Shown one piece after another: positions 5,848 to 14,978 of a stretch of DNA of 64,000 nt; position 1 is the stretch's first letter; each line of letters starts with the position of its first letter. Origin of the DNA: JAVJRN01 sp040218415 (GTDB taxonomy: Bacteria > Bacteroidota > Bacteroidia > Cytophagales > Cyclobacteriaceae); contig JAVJRN010000079.1 of assembly GCA_040218415.1 (NCBI GenBank), positions 1 to 64,000 of the forward strand, read 5' to 3'. The notes beneath the pieces are model-generated. The model saw only the letters and a program-made list of their open reading frames with translations, made no database searches and was not told the DNA's origin. The position numbers were made by a program, and so were the translations under genes.

Positions 5848-8304
5848 TTAATCTTCTTTATCTAAAGCTTCGTCTATCCTGCTGATACAGTCTTTCAGGT
5901 GATTGTAAGAAATACCAGACTGTCTTGCCAGCCCTCTTGAGATCTCAGACCTAAGCGATACCAAGTTGGCTCTAGATACTGATGGTATATCTGAATTTTG
6001 ATATGCTTCCTCTTTCGTATTGATCAACTCACCAACAGCTGAAATATAATTTTTCTGCAGATTTCTACGATAAGTGTCGATGGCCTTTCCTGAACGTAGC
6101 TCAGAGAAAATACCTTTTCTTAGATCATCGTATAAGGAAGAAACCGAGTAGGCATCCGATCCATTAAGCGCTTCATTTTCCACCAATCGCATCAGTCTCT
6201 CTCCATCCATGACTCTTTTGAGCATGCCGGTCTGAATCCGACCAATACGCGCAAGGCTACCGTTTGGCTCAAACTTGGCCAAGATCTGTGGGTCTATCAT
6301 CCAAGTTGGCGTTTCGAATAGGTTCTTGTTTAACCATGCTGTAGCTCTACCTTGATCGGCCTTTGATGCGTGTTCATAAACTACTCCGTCTTGCTCAGCT
6401 GTTTTGAAGTTTTCGGTCACACCACCGATATACGAAACTACATGTCCCGAATATTTGTAGAACTGGCCATACAGACTTTCGTACATTTCCTGAAGGTCAT
6501 CATAGTTTTTACCTTCAGTCGTACTCCATTTTTCTAAGTTCACCATGATCCTTTTGAGGTTGGCGATACCGAGTTCTCCACCTTTCATCACATCATCACC
6601 AAGATCTTCCGTTTGTGCTGTAGGATCCAATGGTGAACGACCTCTCTGTCGTCCGTATCTAAACTCTGGCTTGCCCGCTTTTTCCAGAACCCAGCTATTA
6701 ATAATCGCTTTCTCCTCATCCGGAGTAGCGATATTATCAATCCTTTTATAGCCATACATGATAGACCAGTCATCATACTCTCCTACTATAGGAATGAAAT
6801 TGGTCACACCATCACCTGGCTGTGCGATGTGGTTGAAGCGAGCATAGTCCATGATAGACGGTGCTGTACCGTGGGTACTCGTGAAAGTAGGTGAACGCAA
6901 AGAGTCCACCGGATAGGCCACACTAGAACCCATATTGTGAGGCAGACCCAATGTATGACCTACTTCGTGCGCTGCTACAAAACGTACGAGTTCGCCCATT
7001 ATCTCATCTTTGAATTGGGGTGCTTGCGCTTCCGGATTCACAGCAGCGGTCTGCGAGAAATACCAGTTTCTTTGAAGATTCATGATGTTGTGATACCAAA
7101 GAATATCACTTTCTAAAATCTCTCCAGTTCTTGGATCGTGTACATGCGGCCCTTGGGCATTTTGAATATCCGTGGCGATGTATCGAATCACAGAGTATCG
7201 AACATCCTCTGGGCTCCAGTCAGGATCATCTGTAGGTGCATACTCTCCTCTAATTGCATTTTTAAAACCTGCCTTCTCAAAGGCTTTTTGCCAATCATCC
7301 ACCCCTTGCTTGATATATTTCGCCCATTTGGTAGGCGTAGCTGGATCAATGTAATAGACAATCGGGTTTACCGGATCTACCAGCTCTCCTCGGTTATATG
7401 CTTCCCAGTCACTTGGCTCTAGTCTCCACTTTGTAATGTATCTACGCTTAGCCGCTCGCTGCTCGTCAGTACCGTAATCTATTTGCTGCACTGAAAAATA
7501 GCCGACTCTTTCGTCATAGTAGCGCGGCACCATTGGGTTTTCCGGAAGGAGAATGAAAGACTGGGTCATTCCAATGGAAAGCGTCCCTGTTAAACGGTTA
7601 TCCGGCAACTCACCACCTCCCTTATAAGTGAGAATATGCTTTACCAAAATATTTTCTGGAAAAGCTTTCATTCCTGTGATCAGCGATCTGGATTTATCCA
7701 ATCCACTTACCTTGAAATCTTTTCTTTGGCTTTCGCTTAAAGCACCTATCATGGCGACATCTTGTGTAAAAAGATCACTTACCTCAAAAACCACCGAAGA
7801 ACTATCTTTCGAGATCGTCTCTAAATCAAAAACCTGTATGACTGGCTCGAAATTGTTGTTTTTCACAGAAGTGTAGATCGGCAAATCCTCGTCTGCTACG
7901 CTGTTATAGGAGACCGATCTCATCAAAATCTTGCGATCTATTCGCTGAAATCTTGCGACTTGCTGCGGACGAGATTTCATTCCAGCTCCACCAAAATTGA
8001 GGCCTTTCACATGACCCGAGATTCTACTTACTATGAGTATTTCCTTTTCCAAGAGATCATTGGACATCTCAAAGTAATACTTGTCTCCCACCTTGTGAAT
8101 ATCGATAAGTCCAGTCTGTGACTCTGCCTTATCGGTGATGACTTTGTCGTAAGTCTTCAAGGCATCCTTATCTTCTTTCTTTGGTGTCTCTGTTTCGTCA
8201 GATTTTTTATTCTTCTTTTTCTTTTTCTTCGATTGTGCTGTAGTGTCCAGCACGTGAGTGATCGTGAATAGCACGATGAACACCAGCGTCAATATTCTTT
8301 TCAT
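5848..8304 (-). CDS. secreted zinc-dependent metalloprotease (DUF5117/DUF5118 type)
   Basis: An 818-residue protein. A signal peptide (residues 1-24) is followed by an unusual lysine block (KKKKKKNKKS, 26-35). Residues about 45-95 match the DUF5118 region and about 100-290 DUF5117. The metzincin zinc site HEVGHTLGLPHN lies at 446-457 (H446, E447, H450, H456), with the family's downstream SIMDYARFN Met-turn segment. The C-terminal half is the DUF4953-like region of the same family. The role is hydrolysis of peptide bonds in the periplasm or outside the cell; the substrate is unknown. Large metalloproteases of this type are common in Bacteroidota. There is no T9SS sorting domain at the C-terminus. 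It is a single-gene unit with its own terminator. Confidence 0.88.
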   Translation of the reverse strand: MKRILTLVFIVLFTITHVLDTTAQSKKKKKKNKKSDETETPKKEDKDALKTYDKVITDKAESQTGLIDIHKVGDKYYFEMSNDLLEKEILIVSRISGHVKGLNFGGAGMKSRPQQVARFQRIDRKILMRSVSYNSVADEDLPIYTSVKNNNFEPVIQVFDLETISKDSSSVVFEVSDLFTQDVAMIGALSESQRKDFKVSGLDKSRSLITGMKAFPENILVKHILTYKGGGELPDNRLTGTLSIGMTQSFILLPENPMVPRYYDERVGYFSVQQIDYGTDEQRAAKRRYITKWRLEPSDWEAYNRGELVDPVNPIVYYIDPATPTKWAKYIKQGVDDWQKAFEKAGFKNAIRGEYAPTDDPDWSPEDVRYSVIRYIATDIQNAQGPHVHDPRTGEILESDILWYHNIMNLQRNWYFSQTAAVNPEAQAPQFKDEIMGELVRFVAAHEVGHTLGLPHNMGSSVAYPVDSLRSPTFTSTHGTAPSIMDYARFNHIAQPGDGVTNFIPIVGEYDDWSIMYGYKRIDNIATPDEEKAIINSWVLEKAGKPEFRYGRQRGRSPLDPTAQTEDLGDDVMKGGELGIANLKRIMVNLEKWSTTEGKNYDDLQEMYESLYGQFYKYSGHVVSYIGGVTENFKTAEQDGVVYEHASKADQGRATAWLNKNLFETPTWMIDPQILAKFEPNGSLARIGRIQTGMLKRVMDGERLMRLVENEALNGSDAYSVSSLYDDLRKGIFSELRSGKAIDTYRRNLQKNYISAVGELINTKEEAYQNSDIPSVSRANLVSLRSEISRGLARQSGISYNHLKDCISRIDEALDKED

Positions 8305-8500
8305 AAGTAGGTTTTTTGGTTTGGATGAAAGCCAATATAATCTCCGACGCTACAGATTGTTTACAAGAATATGATCAGCGGTAAAATAACGAGATAATTT
8401 GAAGTTCAGCTCTAAGTCCCTTTAAGCATAAGCAACTAAAAAATCAATTCAAAAGTGATTGACAACCCAACACCATTTTGCTTTGATTTCTTTGATTAAA

Positions 8501-9802
8501 TCAAACCTCAGAAATACGAATCTTTCTTTTTTTGATGTGGGTATTGTTTAGTGAATCGATGACTGATTTGGCTTTGGTTTGAGATACAGCCACAAATGCG
8601 CAATCTTGCTTTACTTCGATTACGCCAATATCCTCTTTTTCCAAACCCGCTTTTTTAATAAACGTTCCGGCTATATCACCTTTGGAAACCTTGTCTTTTC
8701 TGCCTGCCGAAACATACAATGTGCTCCACTTGGGATGAGTGGTATGGTCTACTTCTTCGAAATCATGAATTTCTGCATTGTCCAAATATTCTGGTAAGCG
8801 GCTGCCCGCCGTGGCGAGAATGTAGGCTGTGCCATCGTTGTGCATGCGTGCTGTTCTGCCATTACGGTGCGTAAACTCTTGTTCCCGCTGCGGCATATCA
8901 AAATGCAGAATGAATTTTAAGGCAGAGACATCAATACCGCGAGCGGCCAAGTCTGTCGCTACTAACAATCTATGTGTCCCGTTTCTAAACTTGATCAATG
9001 ATCGCTCCCGGTCTCTTTGCTCCATTCCACCATGAAATGGGCCGAAAGCTGTGCTCTGCTTTTTAAGCAAATGACTTACTTCATCCAGCGTATCTTTTTG
9101 ATTACAAAAAACAATACCCGGCTGATCGCCAATTTTAGCGAGCAATTCGGTTAAAGCTTTGAATTTATTACGCTCAGAGGAGGTGAATTTTTCTATTCTT
9201 AACCTCGGTACACCATCCCCAAGAAAATTGATGGTTATGGGATTATTCATTTCTACGAAAGCGGGGATTCTGACTTTTTGAGTGGCAGAAGTCAATATTT
9301 TCTTTTTTAATCCGGGAAGGGATTCCAAAATTTCTTTCATCTCCGGCTCAAAACCAATCTCCAGCGACTTGTCATATTCGTCAAGCACCAAAGTGTTGAT
9401 ATTTCGGGATTTAAAACTTCCCCGGTGCAGATGGTCGGCAATACGTCCGGGAGTGCCAATAAGAATCGATGGCAGATGCTGCAGGTCTTCTTTGTCTTTA
9501 GCTCCCGCCCGACCGCCATAAATGGCGTTGACCTTATGGCCTGTACCTATATCGCGCAGGACTAGTTCTATTTGCAAGGCCAATTCTCTTGTTGGTACAA
9601 TAATCAAAACCTGAATTTCCTCGGTATCATTTTGAAGCCCTTCGAGTATAGGCAATAGAAAAGCCAATGTTTTTCCTGAACCGGTTGGGGAAAGAATGAT
9701 CACTTCCTGGTGACTATTGATCGCCTCGCTTGCCGCTTCCTGCATCGGATTAAGCGAAGTTATTTGTAGTTTTTGGAGTATCTCTTGGTGGTTTTTGATC
9801 AT
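8501..9802 (-). CDS. DEAD-box RNA helicase with DbpA-type RNA-binding domain, motif II DEYD
   Basis: A 433-residue ATP-dependent RNA helicase. Visible motifs: Q motif SLNPMQ (Q21), motif I PTGSGKT (39-45), Ia PTRELA, Ib TPGR (117-120), motif II DEYD (141-144), motif III SAT (172-174) and motif VI HRNGRTAR. Motif II is DEYD where the family normally has DEAD. The catalytic D and E are kept. Residues about 365-433 form a DbpA-like RNA recognition domain (GDIAGTFIKKAGLEKEDIG, CAFVAVSQTKA). In DbpA this domain binds hairpin 92 of 23S rRNA, so a role in large-subunit ribosome assembly is likely. It lies alone, with about 195 bases to the metalloprotease start and 94 bases to menC. A GATCTTTG sequence just upstream resembles the phylum's -7 element with one mismatch. 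Confidence 0.87.
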   Translation of the reverse strand: MIKNHQEILQKLQITSLNPMQEAASEAINSHQEVIILSPTGSGKTLAFLLPILEGLQNDTEEIQVLIIVPTRELALQIELVLRDIGTGHKVNAIYGGRAGAKDKEDLQHLPSILIGTPGRIADHLHRGSFKSRNINTLVLDEYDKSLEIGFEPEMKEILESLPGLKKKILTSATQKVRIPAFVEMNNPITINFLGDGVPRLRIEKFTSSERNKFKALTELLAKIGDQPGIVFCNQKDTLDEVSHLLKKQSTAFGPFHGGMEQRDRERSLIKFRNGTHRLLVATDLAARGIDVSALKFILHFDMPQREQEFTHRNGRTARMHNDGTAYILATAGSRLPEYLDNAEIHDFEEVDHTTHPKWSTLYVSAGRKDKVSKGDIAGTFIKKAGLEKEDIGVIEVKQDCAFVAVSQTKAKSVIDSLNNTHIKKRKIRISEV

Positions 9803-9896
9803 GTGCTCGTGCTATATTGCCGCAAAGATCGCTTTCTTTTTTGAGCTTAGTGGTATTTAAGCTATACGCAAAAGCAGAGATAAAATCTCCATCGAC

Positions 9897-10970
9897 TTAA
9901 ATCTCGGGAATGTCCCACCCATATTTGGCGTCATAAGTCAAATACTCACCGTGTATAGCCAATGGACTTTTGATGTTATTATGGTAGAGTGACCCTGTGC
10001 CCAGTCCTTGATGCATCGGGCTTTCAAACTGTGCAGCAAATTGCGTTATGGCATTTAAACCAATATTCGACTCTAGCGCTGAGGTCATCCACCAGCTCAC
10101 CTGCATCATATTGGCAAGTTCCATCCACTCTCTTGTTTCTTGTATCCCTCCGAGTAATGTTGGCTTCAATACAAGAAAACTTGGCTTGGTATATTTGAGC
10201 AATTCGAGCTTGGCTGACTTTCCTTTTACAAGGATTAGCTCCTCATCAAAGGCTATTGGAATAGGGGATTTTTGACAAATCAACTGCATGGCTTCAAACT
10301 GACCCGGCAAAATAGGCTGCTCTATGGAATGAATGTCATATTGACTCAATGTATTGAGCTTCTTGAATACTTCATTATTGGCAAAACCACCATTGGCATC
10401 TAACCTGATGATGGCTTTTGGAGATTTTGTTCTCAGATATTCGATGATTTTAAGTTCTTCCTCAAAATCTATAGCTCCTACTTTTATTTTAATGCACTTA
10501 AACCCTGCATCCAACTTTTCATCTATTTGAGATTTCATGAACTCAGGATCTCCCATCCATATTAAGCCATTGATTTTTAGGTTTCTTTTTTCTTCAAAAA
10601 AATCATTGCTGAATATTTTGCGTTTACCACCGTGGAGAAGATCTAACAAAGCCACTTGAAGACCAAAAACCAACGAAGGAAATTCCTGACTTACGAGCTG
10701 GTTTACAATGTGAAAAACTTGATGTTCATCTTTTGGCAAATCATATTGTTGAATATCTTTTGCAACTGTGATTAGCTTATCTCCTACCTCCTCAAAACTC
10801 TCCGGGCTTAACCCCGACAATGGAGCTGCCTCTCCATAACCTGAAATTGCCGTATGAGCATTATCGGCAATTTTCAAAATCCAAATTGGATGTTCGCGAA
10901 GTTTTCCGCGAGAAGTTCCTGCTTCAAACTTAAAATCCAGTTGGTAGTTTTTATATTCGAGTTTTAACAT
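9897..10970 (-). CDS. menC: o-succinylbenzoate synthase (enolase superfamily)
   Basis: A 357-residue enolase-superfamily enzyme of muconate-lactonizing type. The catalytic lysines are K163 in CIKIKVG and K269 in LVLKPTLLGG. The metal ligands are D190 (RLDANGGF), E217 (SIEQPI) and D242 (AFDEEL). The N-terminal capping domain includes GYGEAAPLSGLSPES. The length, the IKP-LGG end and absence of dipeptide-epimerase features suggest MenC, which dehydrates SHCHC to o-succinylbenzoate in menaquinone synthesis. However, no other men gene is in the window, so an L-Ala-D/L-Glu epimerase or N-succinylamino acid racemase activity remains possible. It is divergent from queA with only 15 bases between start codons, so the two promoters must overlap each other's coding region or leader. 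Confidence 0.75.
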   Translation of the reverse strand: MLKLEYKNYQLDFKFEAGTSRGKLREHPIWILKIADNAHTAISGYGEAAPLSGLSPESFEEVGDKLITVAKDIQQYDLPKDEHQVFHIVNQLVSQEFPSLVFGLQVALLDLLHGGKRKIFSNDFFEEKRNLKINGLIWMGDPEFMKSQIDEKLDAGFKCIKIKVGAIDFEEELKIIEYLRTKSPKAIIRLDANGGFANNEVFKKLNTLSQYDIHSIEQPILPGQFEAMQLICQKSPIPIAFDEELILVKGKSAKLELLKYTKPSFLVLKPTLLGGIQETREWMELANMMQVSWWMTSALESNIGLNAITQFAAQFESPMHQGLGTGSLYHNNIKSPLAIHGEYLTYDAKYGWDIPEI

Positions 10971-10985
10971 AGCTATAAAATAAGA

Positions 10986-12164
10986 ATGTCGGCAGAAGGT
11001 TTGAATTTAAACCAATTTTCCTATGATTTACCAGCAGATAGAATAGCAAAACATCCGCTGGCAGATCGATCCTCTTCAAAGTTACTTTTTTACAACAAAG
11101 GAGAAATTAGCCATCATCAATACAAAACGCTCGATGAGATAATTCCCGAGGGTTCTTTGATGATGTTTAACGATACCAAGGTAATTCCTGCGAGAATCAT
11201 TGTGCACAAACCTACTGGAGCCAGAATTGAGATTTTTCTGCTTGAGCCGATAGCTTCAGGATCTCACGAGCAAGTGATGAACGCAAAGAGTGTTTGCGAA
11301 TGGAAATGTATGATAGGTAATGCTAAAAAATGGAAAATACACACCAGTATCACGCTCGAAATTGACGAGATTGAAGTCGACATTTACCGCGACTCAGAGG
11401 ACAAGGTACTTTTCAGATGGGATGGCGATATTGTCTTTTCCGAACTCTTGTCAATGATTGGAAAAATCCCATTGCCTCCATACCTCAACAGAGAAGCCAC
11501 AGACGAAGATGTGCCCAGATATCAAACAGTTTATTCTAAAAATGAAGGTGCAGTAGCTGCGCCAACTGCAGGTTTGCATTTTACAGAAGACCTACTTCAA
11601 CGGCTCGACCAAAAAAACATTCAACGCGATTTCCTCACATTACACGTATCTGCGGGCACTTTTCAGCCAATAAAAACCAGTGACGTGATGGCACACCCGA
11701 TGCACGAAGAAAAAATCATTGTCACGAAAGCGAATATTCTTAATATTATCAACGCCACAAATATCATAGCTGTAGGCACCACAAGTATGCGTACTTTAGA
11801 AAGCCTTTATTGGTACGGCGCATTGCTGGCTAATAACCCAGACGCTGATTTTTTCATCCCCAAGCTTTTCCCCTACGATCATGAAAGTCTAACCTTGGCT
11901 GAAAGTATGTCAGAAATTATTTCCTATATGGAAATGAGAAATCTCGAAGTGCTCCAAGGAGCTACTCAAATCATGATTTTTCCAAAATATAAGTTTAGAG
12001 TTTGCAAGGGACTAATCACCAATTTTCACATGCCCGAGTCTACGTTAATTGTGTTGATTTCTGCTTTTATCGGTGAGGATTGGCGTAAAGTCTATAAAGA
12101 AGCTTTACGAGATGATTACAGATTTTTGAGTTATGGAGATGGCTCATTGCTGATACCTTCATAA
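10986..12164 (+). CDS. queA: S-adenosylmethionine:tRNA ribosyltransferase-isomerase
   Basis: A 392-residue cytoplasmic enzyme that transfers and isomerises the ribose of SAM onto preQ1 at the wobble base of GUN-anticodon tRNAs, forming epoxyqueuosine. Family signatures: FSYDLPADRIAKHPLADR near the N-terminus, FNDTKVIPARI, the central VAAPTAGLHFT and HVSAGTFQPI motifs, VGTTSMRTLES and the C-terminal TNFHMPESTLIVLISAF. It is longer than the roughly 356-residue enterobacterial enzyme because of an internal extension around residues 90-140. It is divergent from menC (15 bases) and followed 12 bases later by an MscS-type channel, with which it may share a transcript. Confidence 0.94.
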   Translation: MSAEGLNLNQFSYDLPADRIAKHPLADRSSSKLLFYNKGEISHHQYKTLDEIIPEGSLMMFNDTKVIPARIIVHKPTGARIEIFLLEPIASGSHEQVMNAKSVCEWKCMIGNAKKWKIHTSITLEIDEIEVDIYRDSEDKVLFRWDGDIVFSELLSMIGKIPLPPYLNREATDEDVPRYQTVYSKNEGAVAAPTAGLHFTEDLLQRLDQKNIQRDFLTLHVSAGTFQPIKTSDVMAHPMHEEKIIVTKANILNIINATNIIAVGTTSMRTLESLYWYGALLANNPDADFFIPKLFPYDHESLTLAESMSEIISYMEMRNLEVLQGATQIMIFPKYKFRVCKGLITNFHMPESTLIVLISAFIGEDWRKVYKEALRDDYRFLSYGDGSLLIPS

Positions 12165-12176
12165 ATTACAATAACC

Positions 12177-13067
12177 ATGGACAACATTGCAGAAAGTATA
12201 TGGGACTTCTTAGTAGAGAACTTCGATAGAATCAAAGTCTTGTTTTCAACATCTTTGTTTGATCTTGGTGAAAGTCCTATCAGCCTTACAACAATAATCT
12301 ATTTCTTTTTTTCCTTCTTCCTACTCATTTTCGTAGCGGGCAGAATCAAAAAACTTTTAATTCATAAAGTATTGGCCAAGGCCAATATTGAGATTGGTGC
12401 ACGCGCTTCTATTGGAACAATTACACGTTTTGTCATTATTATCGTAGGAGCTATTGTCATTGTGCAAACAGCTGGCATAGATATGAGCGCTTTAAGCTTG
12501 CTTGCAGGTGCTTTGGGCGTAGGTATTGGTTTTGGTTTACAAAATATCACTGATAATTTCATTTCTGGAATTATTATTCTGTTTGAAAAACCTATAAAAG
12601 TTGGAGATCGAATAGATGTTGGAGATGTACAGGGAGATGTTATGAGCATTTCTTTTCGTGCAACTCAAATTCTTACAAATGACAACATTTCTATCATTGT
12701 TCCCAATTCAGAATTTATTTCCTCCAAGGTGATCAACTGGAGTCACAACGATCGAAACATTCGCTTTCGAATTCCAGTTGGTGTGAGTTACAAAGAAGAT
12801 CCAGAACATATCCGACGGTTATTATTGGAAGTGGCTGATAAGAACGAATTCATTCTCAAAACGCCGAGCCCGGCAGTTCTTTTTGATGAATATGGAGATA
12901 GCTCGCTCAATTTTTACCTAGCAGTATGGACTTCAACACACACGGATAAGCCAAGAGTACTGAAAAGCGAATTATATTTTGAAATCTTTAAAAGGTTTAA
13001 GGCAGAAAACGTCGAAATCCCATTTCCTCAAAGAGATGTTCATATTTTTCAAGAAACTACGAGCTAA
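12177..13067 (+). CDS. small-conductance mechanosensitive channel (MscS family)
   Basis: A 296-residue inner-membrane protein. Transmembrane helices lie at about residues 36-58 and 78-98, then the pore-lining TM3 with the gly/ala pattern LLAGALGVGIGFGLQNITDN (about 108-128). The MscS beta domain follows (KPIKVGDRIDVGDVQGDVMSI, IIVPNSEFISSKVINWS), then an alpha/beta C-terminal domain. It opens under membrane tension to release solutes during hypo-osmotic shock. Length and layout are those of standard short MscS channels. It starts 12 bases after queA and its stop is 2 bases from the stop of the convergent DUF2490 gene. No separate terminator is seen between them. Confidence 0.92.
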   Translation: MDNIAESIWDFLVENFDRIKVLFSTSLFDLGESPISLTTIIYFFFSFFLLIFVAGRIKKLLIHKVLAKANIEIGARASIGTITRFVIIIVGAIVIVQTAGIDMSALSLLAGALGVGIGFGLQNITDNFISGIIILFEKPIKVGDRIDVGDVQGDVMSISFRATQILTNDNISIIVPNSEFISSKVINWSHNDRNIRFRIPVGVSYKEDPEHIRRLLLEVADKNEFILKTPSPAVLFDEYGDSSLNFYLAVWTSTHTDKPRVLKSELYFEIFKRFKAENVEIPFPQRDVHIFQETTS

Positions 13068-13069
13068 AA

Positions 13070-13795
13070 CTAATTCCATTGGTGATTCACTGCCAAACTG
13101 ATAATATCTCTTTGATAATAAGACTCACCATTACCTCGCTGCTGATACCAGTGAATATAACTCATTCCTAGGTTTATTTTTTCCATCACCTGCCAATTCA
13201 ACCCTAAGGATAATCGATTCTGATCAAAAGTATTGGTAGATACATTTTCGCCGAAATGGATCATGATCTCATCGTATAAGGCGGCATCCAACTTATCAGA
13301 AATCTCATATATAAGGCTGGCTTTTTGTCTGATTCTGATTTCAGTATTATACCCGGGCAGTCTGCCTACTGCATCTGAGTTTTGCCTAAAACGTTGCTCT
13401 AACTGATACCTCAATCCAAAACTCCATTTCTGCGATAATGACTGCTTATAGGACAAGTATTGAAACGGCCGATGTTCCGGCCTTGTAAAAGTGTTTTCAA
13501 CATCAGGATCTTGTGGGAGTGTAAGAATAAAATACAAATAACCCAATCCTAAGCTCCAGTCATTCTTAAGTTTCCTTTTCGCCGTTATAGAATTGATAAA
13601 ATGGTTGGACCGAAAGTCTTTGGTGTAGTTTCTATCTTCGATAAAATAGTTCAATGACCACTGATCGCTGAATTTATAATTCGCTGAATATTTTAACCAG
13701 AGTAAATCTTGATGCTCAACCGTTTTTTGAGAAAATCCCGAGAGAGATATAAAAAAGAAAGAAGCTGAAAAAAAAAGTCTTTTCATAAGCCACAA
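13070..13795 (-). CDS. DUF2490 family outer-membrane beta-barrel-like protein
   Basis: A 241-residue protein with a signal peptide (hydrophobic residues 6-20, ending FSQ). It is followed by alternating polar/aromatic beta strands typical of DUF2490: LLWLKYSANYKFSDQWSLNY, DWSLGLGYLYFI, KWSFGLRYQLEQRFR, RLSLGLNWQVMEKINLGMSY. The protein ends in aromatic-rich strands, as an outer-membrane barrel would. Function is unknown; it is probably an outer-membrane porin-like or structural protein. It converges on the MscS gene. Confidence 0.8.
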   Translation of the reverse strand: MWLMKRLFFSASFFFISLSGFSQKTVEHQDLLWLKYSANYKFSDQWSLNYFIEDRNYTKDFRSNHFINSITAKRKLKNDWSLGLGYLYFILTLPQDPDVENTFTRPEHRPFQYLSYKQSLSQKWSFGLRYQLEQRFRQNSDAVGRLPGYNTEIRIRQKASLIYEISDKLDAALYDEIMIHFGENVSTNTFDQNRLSLGLNWQVMEKINLGMSYIHWYQQRGNGESYYQRDIISLAVNHQWN

Positions 13796-13862
13796 AGGAA
13801 TTCAAAAGACTTAGAAGAAAAAATAGAATGTATTAAAGAATTGGGGAACATGGAATAAACAT

Positions 13863-13897
13863 AAAAAAAGACCTCCCTCAAAAAGAGAGGCCTTATC
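13863..13897 (-). terminator. intrinsic terminator downstream of the DUF3078 gene
   Basis: Read on the minus strand: AAGGCCTCTC, then TTTTT, then GAGGGAGGTC and seven T residues. The stem has one bulge. It lies about 105 bases after the stop at 14000. Confidence 0.65.
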
Positions 13898-13999
13898 TAA
13901 CACCCAAATTCTATGATTCGAATATAAAGTTGCATTCACTATTTGCCATAAGGATTTAGACGAATCCCCTTGATTAATCGGTGAACGTTGCTATCTCAT

Positions 14000-14911
14000 T
14001 TATTTGTCTTTTGAATCGCCGATATTCCAAGCAAGACCAATGCCCAATACGCTTTTGAATTGAACTCGAGGGCCTTTCTCATCAATAACACCATCATTGT
14101 TATTGTCAATTTCTATGTCAATATCATCATCATATATCAACTGAGTAAAGAAATTAGCCGTTAATAGCTTATTTACCTTCATCACTAATCCATTCTGCCA
14201 GTTGACATCAATATTTCCAAAATTTTCAATATAATTTGAAAAAAGCTCTAACCGTGACTCCAAATTCACATTTTCCAGTATTTCATCTTTAAATACGAAC
14301 CTGAGGTATGACCCTAGCTCAGCTCTTGCATTTTTTCCCGGAGCAACTCCATAAGCGCCTGCATCAGCCAATGCCTGACTGGTTACAAAAGTAAATTTAC
14401 CGGTAACTGGCACATAGTTCATAGACAATTTCTTGCTTGGTTTGAAATCAATACCCGCTCCAATAAGTAAATAACCTGGGGCTAAAAATGTCGAAATGAC
14501 ACTGTCTTGTGCGGGTGTTGCATACCCTTTAGTAAACTGTGTTCTCAAATCAAGAATACCACTAAAAAACCACTGAGTGTTGCCTTCTTTAATTTGATAA
14601 CCATATTTGGTCACAAAATTCAAAAGATCATCTGACTTTGTAAAGTCCGCATCCCCCTGCTGAATTATGCCGTAAGCAATATTCAAAGAGTTGTCCCATG
14701 AGGTTCTATCCCTTTTATAATTGGCAAAAAGTGCTGAGGAACCATTGATAGCGACAGAGCTTTGCCCACCGGCGGCCCAATTCGTCAATGATACTTGTGA
14801 AAATGTCAAACTATTTAATCCACCTTTAGACCAATAGGTGGTGTCGTTGTTTTGAGCTGTGATACTTAGACTAACCAACATTAATATAAGCCCTGAAAAT
14901 TTAAATTTCAT
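14000..14911 (-). CDS. DUF3078 family secreted/outer-membrane protein
   Basis: A 303-residue protein starting at ATG 14911 (MKFKFSGLILMLVSLSITAQ), which gives a clean signal peptide. An ATG 45 bases upstream (14956) would place a basic stretch in front of it. The mature start DTTYWSKGGLNSLTFSQVSL and the motif TNWAAGGQSSVAINGS are hallmarks of DUF3078. The rest alternates beta-strand residues (RTSWDNSLNIAYG, QWFFSGILDLRTQF, FVTKYGYQI), consistent with a barrel. A short Asp/Asn-rich turn (DDDIDIEIDNNNDGVIDE) resembles a single calcium-binding loop near the C-terminus, as in the giant proteins elsewhere in the window. It is divergent from the lipoprotein at 14979. Function unknown. Confidence 0.82.
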   Translation of the reverse strand: MKFKFSGLILMLVSLSITAQNNDTTYWSKGGLNSLTFSQVSLTNWAAGGQSSVAINGSSALFANYKRDRTSWDNSLNIAYGIIQQGDADFTKSDDLLNFVTKYGYQIKEGNTQWFFSGILDLRTQFTKGYATPAQDSVISTFLAPGYLLIGAGIDFKPSKKLSMNYVPVTGKFTFVTSQALADAGAYGVAPGKNARAELGSYLRFVFKDEILENVNLESRLELFSNYIENFGNIDVNWQNGLVMKVNKLLTANFFTQLIYDDDIDIEIDNNNDGVIDEKGPRVQFKSVLGIGLAWNIGDSKDK

Positions 14912-14978
14912 TTCTCTAATTTTGTATTTTTTCGCAAAGAAAGTAAATACAACCATTTTTTAATGCACTTTTAGCTTT

